From an uncultured Porphyromonadaceae bacterium (GTDB lineage Bacteria; Bacteroidota; Bacteroidia; Bacteroidales; Muribaculaceae), in the NCBI GenBank assembly GCA_900549445.1, contig UROS01000001.1:1-53177 (forward strand): a stretch of 53,177 nucleotides of DNA. Reading direction: 5' to 3'. Made by a program: the position numbers and the translations under genes. This document shows positions 26,018-31,949 of the stretch, in pieces; the first letter of the stretch is position 1; each line of letters opens with the position of its first letter. The notes under the pieces are model-generated. The model made no database searches and had not been told where the DNA came from. It saw only the letters and a program-made list of their open reading frames with translations.

Positions 26018-26899
26018 TTATGCACTCTTTTCGGCACTGACAATCGCGCCTATGCCCTTGCCACGGATAGGCAGCACAATGGAACGTTTGTCAAAGCCTA
26101 CGATAGTAGCGCGTTCTTTCGGGTCATCATAGGTGGCGTACATATGCATTTCGCCGTCAGCCTTGAACACCTCATCGGCGTAAAATGCCACGCTTGCAAA
26201 GCGTGTGGTTGCGTCTGCCGAATATGCGACCTTTACCAGTGCGCCGGCCTTATCAGTCGTATATGTCGGCATTGTCGAACACGAGAAACAGCCGAACCCG
26301 GCAAACTTTGTCGGCTCGCCATCGGTGATGTTGGTCAAGTCCTTGAAAATTTTCAAATCCTCAAGCAACAGGTCGGAAACGTGTTTCGGGTGCAATACCA
26401 GATAACGGCAATCCATCGGAATGTCTGCATCATCGAAACGCTCCTTGAGCGCGAGTATGTCGGCGAAAGTAAGACGGTGACGGTTGCCGACAACTTCCCC
26501 GGTGGTGACTACAAGCGGCGTGTCGAACGTGTCGGACTGAGGTGCAATGGCGTGTGCCGCTTTCATCGTCACGGCCTTGCGTAATGTACTGCGGTGCTGA
26601 CGGATAACGCTTTCAAGTTTGTCGTAGCTGTACTCGATAGCGTCCGGGCGGCGTACTATTGTATTTTCAGTCTCGAACTTGTCAAGAGTGATTTCGTTGT
26701 CATCGTCTTCGCGTCCGACAACTGTAATAGGGTATGTAGTGTTGTTAATCAACACTTTGGGGTCAATACCTGCCGCAGCAATGTGTATCTTGTTGTTTTC
26801 CACAAAGCCATCATAGTTCACAAGTTTCTGCAAGAAACTGTCATTGGGATAAAATCCCTCCTTGATTTGGTTTAACCAAACCTCTTTGTTCAGTGCCAT
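26018..26899 (-). CDS. Phage major capsid protein (HK97-fold type)
   Basis: A 293-aa protein resembling tailed-phage major capsid proteins. Its N-terminus (MALNKEVWLNQIKEGFYPND) is amphipathic. It is followed by IHIAAAGIDPKVLINNTTYP, an E-loop-like acidic stretch (GREDDDNEITLDKFETENT), and the ALKERFDDADIP...RYLVLHPKHVSDLLLED block common in such proteins. The ending GIGAIVSAEKSA is small and flexible. It starts 2 bases after the protease gene, the usual protease-capsid order. It appears full length and undamaged. No separate scaffold, portal, terminase or tail gene accompanies it. Confidence 0.8.
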   Translation of the reverse strand: MALNKEVWLNQIKEGFYPNDSFLQKLVNYDGFVENNKIHIAAAGIDPKVLINNTTYPITVVGREDDDNEITLDKFETENTIVRRPDAIEYSYDKLESVIRQHRSTLRKAVTMKAAHAIAPQSDTFDTPLVVTTGEVVGNRHRLTFADILALKERFDDADIPMDCRYLVLHPKHVSDLLLEDLKIFKDLTNITDGEPTKFAGFGCFSCSTMPTYTTDKAGALVKVAYSADATTRFASVAFYADEVFKADGEMHMYATYDDPKERATIVGFDKRSIVLPIRGKGIGAIVSAEKSA

Positions 26900-26901
26900 G
26901 T

Positions 26902-27981
26902 TTATTTGCGTTTTTGTTCGTTTTCAATAAGTTGTATATATAAATCTGGGTGCGCGGCCAAATAGTCCGGCTCGTTCCGGCGGTAGTAGTCCAAATCTTT
27001 TACCACTGCGCCGCGTCCGCGTTCCTGCTCGACCAACCGCTTGTAAAGTGTCGGATTGTCGCGGAGTTCGTCCGGGGCATATTTGCGGTACATTTCAAGC
27101 GTCCAACGGCTTTTGTCATCCGGCAGATTGATAACCTCCGAAATTCTTGCCGGGCCGTGCATGGAGTCCAGAACACCGCGAAGGACCTCGGCACCGAGAC
27201 GCTCGCCGATATGTCGGAACGTGGCGCGCTCCATCGGCATTACTTTGTTTTGGTTTTTATCCAATAGCCTTTCTATTTCAGCCTTTTGAGACTCTCTGCG
27301 GCCTTTGCAATAACCGCGAAAAGCCTTTATGTTTCCTTTGGCCATAGCCATGAAACTTTTACGGTCTGACGCTGATAAAAGGCCGTTGTTGATTGCTTCC
27401 TCGACTTCCTTTTCAACGCTTGACGGCTCGTTTAACAGTGTTTTGATATGTTCGATAATGTCTTTGTCCGTCACTGTCTCCGGAAGCCCTAAAATGTCAA
27501 TTATGCGCGTTCTGAGTGTGTTGTCTGCATTGCCCTTGTTAGGCTCATCCTTTTGCAGTTCGGACAGCGTTCTAACAGGCTTCCAACCCTTTTTGAACAG
27601 TCTGACGGCGTTCTCGTTTGCCGGAACGTCAACGATTGATATTTCAATCAAGTCACATTCCACGATTGTCTGCACACCGTTGATTGTCTCGCATTTGCAG
27701 TTCTCAATGCCTATGGATGCACTGCGGATGAAACCGCTTTCGACCTGATGCTTGACTTTTGCCCCCAGTTCCGTGGCATCGTCAAAAATAGCCTCGGCGG
27801 TCAGTTTGTCGCCCTCCTTGGTGATGTTCTCCCAGCGGCCTATAACGCCTTTGTTTCGGTCGTGCATATAAAGCATTATCGGGTTGCGCTGAAACCGGGC
27901 AATGTTAATGCCGGAAGTGAGAACAACGCTTCCGTAGCTGTTAAGTGTCTCGTCTGACACTGTGAATCTGATGTTTGCCAT
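26902..27981 (-). CDS. Prohead maturation protease with C-terminal extension
   Basis: A 359-aa protein. Residues 1-135 match the HK97-type (U35/S78) prohead protease, with the histidine of IMLYMHDRN and the serine of FIRSASIGI as likely catalytic residues, followed by CDLIEISIVDVPANENA. Residues 160-260 are helical and charged, as in a fused scaffold. The last 65 residues hold two copies of a YRxxxPDxLxxxPxLYxxLxExE motif (about 295-320 and 331-355). First gene of the minus-strand capsid operon, starting about 60 bases from the operator. Confidence 0.82.
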   Translation of the reverse strand: MANIRFTVSDETLNSYGSVVLTSGINIARFQRNPIMLYMHDRNKGVIGRWENITKEGDKLTAEAIFDDATELGAKVKHQVESGFIRSASIGIENCKCETINGVQTIVECDLIEISIVDVPANENAVRLFKKGWKPVRTLSELQKDEPNKGNADNTLRTRIIDILGLPETVTDKDIIEHIKTLLNEPSSVEKEVEEAINNGLLSASDRKSFMAMAKGNIKAFRGYCKGRRESQKAEIERLLDKNQNKVMPMERATFRHIGERLGAEVLRGVLDSMHGPARISEVINLPDDKSRWTLEMYRKYAPDELRDNPTLYKRLVEQERGRGAVVKDLDYYRRNEPDYLAAHPDLYIQLIENEQKRK

Positions 27982-28009
27982 ATTTTGCGGTTGTTAATGT
28001 TTGGTGGCT

Positions 28010-28017
28010 CAAAATTA
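28010..28017 (-). promoter_or_regulatory. -7 element of the protease-capsid operon
   Basis: TAATTTTG on the minus strand, a perfect TAnnTTTG, placing the start about 22 nt before the protease ATG. No TTTG at -33. The double palindrome lies just upstream (28040-28089). Confidence 0.55.
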
Positions 28018-28039
28018 TATCCATCCTTTGAAACCGCCT

Positions 28040-28089
28040 AAAAAGTGTGCAACGGTTGCATACTTCTATGCAATGATTGCACACTTTTT
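28040..28089. promoter_or_regulatory. Double palindromic operator between the two phage arms
   Basis: Two 13-bp palindromes, TGCAACGGTTGCA (28048-28060) and TGCAATGATTGCA (28069-28081), are centred 21 bp apart, two helical turns. They lie inside a larger dyad whose outer arms are AAAAAGTGTGCAA and TTGCACACTTTTT, all sharing one centre at 28064.5. A further TTGCA half site is at 28101-28105. This is the layout expected for cooperative binding of a dimeric repressor controlling both divergent promoters. The two-HTH protein at 28688 is one candidate binder. Confidence 0.75.
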
Positions 28090-28130
28090 GTGTGAAAGCG
28101 TTGCAGACTTATTATTTCTGCCCTCGAAAT

Positions 28131-28161
28131 TTTGGTATTTCGGAATAATTTAGTAATTTCG
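28131..28161 (+). promoter_or_regulatory. Promoter of the plus-strand arm
   Basis: TTTG (28131-28134), 19 nt, TAATTTCG (28154-28161), one mismatch from TAnnTTTG. The transcript would start close to the first copy of the duplicated leader. Confidence 0.5.
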
Positions 28162-28165
28162 CATA

Positions 28166-28332
28166 TCCTAAAAATCAAAAGTTATGAACCCCTTAGACAA
28201 ATTCCCTAAAAAGATATTTGCGGCCTATGGTGCGGAGCGCGGAAACGCCCCGGCGCTTGTTAACTTTTGATAGCGTAGGACACCTAAGGGCTGCATTTTT
28301 ATTTAATCTCCTAAAAATCAAAAGTTATGAAC
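28166..28332 (+). repeat. Exact 24-nt leader duplicated before two successive genes
   Basis: The same 24 nt, starting TCCTAAAAATCAAAAGTTAT and running into ATGAAC, occur at 28166-28189 and 28309-28332. In both places they include the start codon and second codon of an ORF (28184 and 28327). Confidence 0.85.
28184..28270 (+). CDS. 28-aa small ORF with duplicated leader
   Basis: A short frame, MNPLDKFPKKIFAAYG... ending ALVNF-stop. Support comes from its upstream sequence, which is identical over 24 nt to that of the 94-aa gene that follows. This suggests either a small expressed peptide or the surviving 5' end of a duplicated gene. Function unknown. Confidence 0.45.
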   Translation: MNPLDKFPKKIFAAYGAERGNAPALVNF

Positions 28333-28611
28333 TCTGTTTATGACAATGAGGTAGCAGTTGCACAAAACGCCGACCGCTACAATCTCGACGACCTGCTAAA
28401 AGTAATAGTCGTGTGGAACGATCCCGAAGAGGTACGCAAAGACCTCCAGACAATCTACTTCCACGCAACCGAAGCACTTTTCGGCAATGACGGCGCAACA
28501 AGCCTTACCGACGAACTCCACTACGCTTTCATCACAATGCGCAAACTCATTGAAGCATTGGCAACAGCCAACGACACAAAAGCCGCAAAGTTGTCGGTAA
28601 CAATCATATAA
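28327..28611 (+). CDS. Small hypothetical protein of the phage-like island
   Basis: A 94-aa acidic, helical protein starting MNSVYDNEVAVAQNADRYNL, with ELHYAFITMRKLIEALATAN near the end. No signal peptide or membrane helix. A start is clearly marked by the duplicated leader and a terminator follows 21 bases after the stop, so it is very likely a real gene. I do not recognise the family; similar small proteins occur in Bacteroidales phages and mobile elements. Confidence 0.7.
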   Translation: MNSVYDNEVAVAQNADRYNLDDLLKVIVVWNDPEEVRKDLQTIYFHATEALFGNDGATSLTDELHYAFITMRKLIEALATANDTKAAKLSVTII

Positions 28612-28631
28612 GCATATTCTCACTTATCCAG

Positions 28632-28669
28632 AAACCGCCCGGCGAAACGTCTCACCACCGGGCGGTTTT
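28632..28669 (+). terminator. Terminator after the 94-aa gene
   Basis: AAACCGCCCGG (28632-28642) pairs perfectly with CCGGGCGGTTT (28658-28668), followed by TATT. Confidence 0.85.
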
Positions 28670-28687
28670 ATTCCCAAATATTACGAA

Positions 28688-29110
28688 ATGACTTATAAAC
28701 AAAATTTGATAACTCTATATCATTCTCAAGGCATTGCAACTTCTGATATAGCAAAAAAAGTTAATTGTACCGTCAGATACGTCAACCAAATCATAAACGT
28801 CATAAAGTCCAATGAGAACAAATTAAATATCCCCAATTATTTTCTGGCGAAATCACATGGATTAAAGACTCAAAAACAATTGGCAGATTGGTTCCATGTC
28901 ACAACCCGCACAATCCGAAACTTTGAAAATAAAAACGACATCAAGAATCTCGAGCGTCTATATCATGAACTTATATTTGGCAACTATTTTGCACAGCTTA
29001 AAAATGAACTTCACCAAATTTCGGATCTTCTTAATATCTGCGCGCCGGACTCAAAGCATCTGTTAATGGTTAAACAGATGCTGGAAGTACTCGAATTTGC
29101 GACAAAATGA
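28688..29110 (+). CDS. Protein with two helix-turn-helix segments
   Basis: A 140-aa protein. The first HTH is near residues 10-38 (SQGIATSDIAKKVNCTVRYV), the second near 58-82 (KTQKQLADWFHVTTRTIRNF), followed by a helical C-terminal part that could dimerise. Two HTH units of this kind are seen in terminase small subunits, Mu-like regulators and repressors. It lies at the end of the plus-strand arm beside the repeat-rich right edge. It is a candidate for the protein that binds the operator or the edge motifs. Confidence 0.7.
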   Translation: MTYKQNLITLYHSQGIATSDIAKKVNCTVRYVNQIINVIKSNENKLNIPNYFLAKSHGLKTQKQLADWFHVTTRTIRNFENKNDIKNLERLYHELIFGNYFAQLKNELHQISDLLNICAPDSKHLLMVKQMLEVLEFATK

Positions 29111-29138
29111 CCAATCCTGTCTATCTAATGTCTACTTA

Positions 29139-29168
29139 TTTCCGCTTTTAACATAAAACGAAACGTGC
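29139..29168 (+). repeat. Right composite motif of the island (motif A, motif B)
   Basis: TTTCCGCTTTT (29139-29149), a 5-nt spacer, then AAAACGAAACGTGC (29155-29168). Same spacing as the left composite, with the 11-mer in the opposite orientation. Two more exact 11-mers follow at 29236-29246 and 29280-29290. Confidence 0.7.
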
Positions 29169-29391
29169 ATAAATTATAAGCATCTGAATAATATGTAATT
29201 ATAATTGTGCATGCATTTGTGGTTAACATTTTTTATTTCCGCTTTTCAAATTTCGGGAGAAATTTTAACACTTCCCGTTTTTCCGCTTTTTCAAAACGTT
29301 AGAATGCGTTATAATCCATTTTGACCAATCTACGCCTTTACGCAATATCGACATAACACAACAAATATAATCGCACCATTTTAAGGCGTCA

Positions 29392-29498
29392 TGTAAAGTA
29401 AATGCAAACTTGTCAACACGTTATATTAACTTGCGTGTAAACTTTTAACGCCCAGATGTAAACCAAATGTAAAGCAATGTAAACTTTTTGGGGTAAAC
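29392..29498 (+). repeat. Helically phased TGTAAA[C/G] array
   Basis: TGTAAAG/C heptamers start at 29392, 29436, 29457, 29468 and 29478, with the variants TGCAAAC at 29403 and GGTAAAC at 29492. Several distances are 10, 11, 21 or 33 bp, near multiples of a helical turn, so bound proteins would line up on one face of the DNA. Such arrays occur as iterons, transposase-binding ends and operators. Confidence 0.6.
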
Positions 29499-29560
29499 CT
29501 TTATCGACTTTTAGACCAATCAAAACGCCAAAATTCAGTAGTTTAGACTTTCCGCATGCG

Positions 29561-29580
29561 TTGCACGCTTCGTTTTGTGC
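29561..29580 (-). repeat. Inverted outer copy of motif B
   Basis: The reverse complement reads GCACAAAACGAAGCGTGCAA, matching the left copy (25388-25407) in 17 of 20 positions. A partial motif A (TTTCCGC, 29549-29555) is adjacent. Together with the left copy it brackets about 4.2 kb. Confidence 0.6.
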
Positions 29581-29668
29581 CCTATAGATGTTTAGTAAAC
29601 TATAATCCAGTAGAGCAGCGACAGTTTATTGGTAGTCAATGCGTGGAAAACGGTTTCTGTGCCATATT

Positions 29669-30418
29669 TTACAGGAAACGGTGGTGTTTGAGGTAGAAGT
29701 AGAGGAGGGCGGATGTATGGCGACGGCCGGCGGCCGATAAGATATTACCGGTGGTTTTGCGCTGCCAGTCGTGTACAATAGTGAATTGCGGACAGTATAC
29801 AACCCGTTTCCCTACATTCCGGACGGCCATGCAGAAGTCGGCGTCCTCCGGACCGTAGAAAATCTTTTCATCGAGCGGACCGGCTGCGGCGTAGACCCCG
29901 CGCGGAAACATCTGTGCGGCGCCAATCACGTAGAACGGCTCGATTTCCCTGTCAGGAACCTCGGTTGTCACCGAGGTGCGGTTTTTCCCGAGAATAACGT
30001 TGCGGATTTTCTGCAACAGACCGGGGAACGGGCGGAAACTGCTTTGGGTTTCACCACCGGGACTTACGAGACGCGGGGCGACGAGCCCCACGTCGGGATG
30101 GCTCTCAAGATACCTGGCGAGGCCGAGAATCGTATCGCGGTCAGCTATTGTGTCGTTGTCGAGAATCATCAGGTACTTTCCCGAGCAGATCTGCAGGCCG
30201 GAGTTGCGTCCGGCGGCGACGCCGCGGTTGGTATCGAGACGGATTGGGCGTACTTCGGGAAACAGGCGGCTTACATCTTCGGCAGTACCGTCGGTCGAAC
30301 CGTTGTCCACGAGAATCACCTCGCACTCAGGATCTGAAATGAGTTCACAGATTGAGCGCAGACAGCGGAGCGTAACCTCTTTCTGATTGCAGGTGAGGAT
30401 GACGACGGACAGGAGCAT
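29669..30418 (-). CDS. Family 2 glycosyltransferase
   Basis: A 249-aa GT-A enzyme of the rhamnosyltransferase/WbbL-like kind. SVVILTCNQ opens the fold, DNGS at 38-41 and the metal-binding DND at 87-89 are visible, with GPEDADFCMAVRNVGKRVVY further on. I start it at 30418, where ATG overlaps the radical SAM stop (ATGA); a longer in-frame start at 30511 lies inside that gene. No membrane helix. The acceptor is unknown. Coupled to the radical SAM gene and downstream of the tubulin/vWA genes. Confidence 0.87.
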   Translation of the reverse strand: MLLSVVILTCNQKEVTLRCLRSICELISDPECEVILVDNGSTDGTAEDVSRLFPEVRPIRLDTNRGVAAGRNSGLQICSGKYLMILDNDTIADRDTILGLARYLESHPDVGLVAPRLVSPGGETQSSFRPFPGLLQKIRNVILGKNRTSVTTEVPDREIEPFYVIGAAQMFPRGVYAAAGPLDEKIFYGPEDADFCMAVRNVGKRVVYCPQFTIVHDWQRKTTGNILSAAGRRHTSALLYFYLKHHRFL

Positions 30419-31860
30419 CAGCCGAAAAGTTTGAGTTTCAGCGCCTTCAGCGCCGGAATCAATTCCGAAGGCGAACGGAACCGCCGCAATTGTTTTCTGA
30501 TGAACCGCCACGAAAGAAAGAAGCTGAGATTGTTGCGATACAGCAGCCGTTCCATTTCTTCAGCCGACAGCGACGGGAGGTTTAGGATAGATTCGCGCTG
30601 AACGTCTGTCGGGACATATTCGTTGTTCTTAAGCCATCCGTTTTTTTTGCATATCTCGTAATATTCCGTGCCCGGGAAAGGTGATACTATATTGAACATC
30701 ACCTGATCCACATCGAGCTTTTTGGCTTCGCGGAGGGTATGGAGTACCGTTTCACGGGTCTCGAGCGGACTGCATCCGATGAGCACGTTGAGTTTCACGG
30801 GCACGTCATACTTCTTCAGTAGACTGATGGCGCGGTAAATGTCGGCGGAGGTGATTCCCTTGCGTATGTATTTGAGAATGTCGTCGTTAAAAGATTCCAC
30901 GCCGAGGTCAACGTAGCGGCATCCGCTTTCGCCGAGCATCCGTGCGATCGGCTCGGTGATGGCATCGACCCTCGCCTGGCATCCCCACACTATTCCGTGG
31001 CGCTTCATGATTTCGCAGATTCCGGAGGTGCGTTCCTCGTTCCAGATGAAATTGTCGTCCATGAAGCCGATGGCCTTCACCCCTTGGCCGGCAAGCATTT
31101 CCACCTCACGGGCAACGTTTTCCACTGAGCGGAAGCCTATAGTCGGCTTGCGTCCGTGTTCCCGGCGGAATTCCATCTCGCGCGCGAACGTAAGGGACGA
31201 GGGCACACAGTATATGCAGTGATACGGGCAATTGCGCGACGTGATCATCGTCGTGTAGGGCGACTGCTTTAGCTTGGCGTTATGGTAAACAGCGTCGCCC
31301 AGCAGGTGGCGTGCCGCGAAGGGGAGACTGTCGAGATCGGCAATGAGAGGACGCGGGCGGTTATTGACCGTTTTCCCCTCTTCGTTCATATAGGAAAGAC
31401 CTTGAATATCATCAACCGGTTTATGGTCGCGGAGAGCTTCAACGAGTTCCCGGGCCGTATATTCAGGCTCGCCACGGACTATGTAGACATTCCGGTCCAC
31501 AAGCATTTTAGTGGTGAAGTTCGTCGGTCCGGGCCCCATCAGAATGACAGGTACATCTCCACGCTGACTGCGTATTGTGGCTATTGCCTGCTGGTCAGTG
31601 GCAATGGAAAGATTGACTGACCAGATTAGGTAGACCTCTGAATCGTCCTTGGCGAGAAACCGCCGGAATTTCTCATCGTCGGTGGTATGATAGACAAAAT
31701 CCTTGTATGCGACCTCGATGTCAGGAATCTGTTCGAGCACGGCGGCAACCTGAAGCTCGTAGATGTTGGGCATAAGGTAAACCACTCTCGTGCAACCGGC
31801 TGACCTCTCGGGCGCTTGCTTATGGTCGAAACAAGGAGGGACTATGAAAGTTAATTTCAT
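30418..31860 (-). CDS. B12-binding-type radical SAM protein
   Basis: A 480-aa protein. Residues 1-145 are a B12-binding-like Rossmann domain lacking an obvious DxHxxG motif. The radical SAM domain carries C211, C215 and C218 in CPYHCIYC, then EVEMLAGQGVKAIGFMDDNF and PFPGTEYYEICKKNGWL. I start it at 31860 (MKLTFIVPPC), the usual N-terminus; the ATG at 31920 adds an unlikely leader. Related proteins methylate or rearrange lipids, sugars and antibiotics. It is 89 bases downstream of the papain-like gene with no clear terminator between, so it may belong to the same transcript. Confidence 0.87.
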   Translation of the reverse strand: MKLTFIVPPCFDHKQAPERSAGCTRVVYLMPNIYELQVAAVLEQIPDIEVAYKDFVYHTTDDEKFRRFLAKDDSEVYLIWSVNLSIATDQQAIATIRSQRGDVPVILMGPGPTNFTTKMLVDRNVYIVRGEPEYTARELVEALRDHKPVDDIQGLSYMNEEGKTVNNRPRPLIADLDSLPFAARHLLGDAVYHNAKLKQSPYTTMITSRNCPYHCIYCVPSSLTFAREMEFRREHGRKPTIGFRSVENVAREVEMLAGQGVKAIGFMDDNFIWNEERTSGICEIMKRHGIVWGCQARVDAITEPIARMLGESGCRYVDLGVESFNDDILKYIRKGITSADIYRAISLLKKYDVPVKLNVLIGCSPLETRETVLHTLREAKKLDVDQVMFNIVSPFPGTEYYEICKKNGWLKNNEYVPTDVQRESILNLPSLSAEEMERLLYRNNLSFFLSWRFIRKQLRRFRSPSELIPALKALKLKLFG

Positions 31861-31949
31861 CGCTAATGTCAGGTAATACGTATTATTATAACGCCATTTG
31901 CTGCCGCCATATTGCCACACAGAGAAATAGTTTTGCGGCGCAACTGAAA

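Larger units (their letters stand above)
29111..29668. other. Repeat-rich, gene-free right edge of the phage-like island
   Basis: About 560 bp of AT-rich DNA without a gene. TTTCCGCTTTT occurs at 29139, 29236 and 29280 (and inverted at 25376). GACCAAT motifs are near 29108, 29323 and 29514, and TGTAAA-type heptamers run across 29392-29498. No tRNA gene is visible at either edge. Confidence 0.65.

Noticed and set aside
26018..27981. Encapsulin nanocompartment
   Set aside because: Paired with a prohead protease and lacking an obvious cargo enzyme; a phage capsid origin fits better, though domestication remains possible.
29392..29498. CRISPR array
   Set aside because: Repeats are only 7 nt and spacing is irregular; no cas genes.
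25173..29668. tRNA-based attachment site for the island
   Set aside because: No tRNA gene or fragment at either edge.
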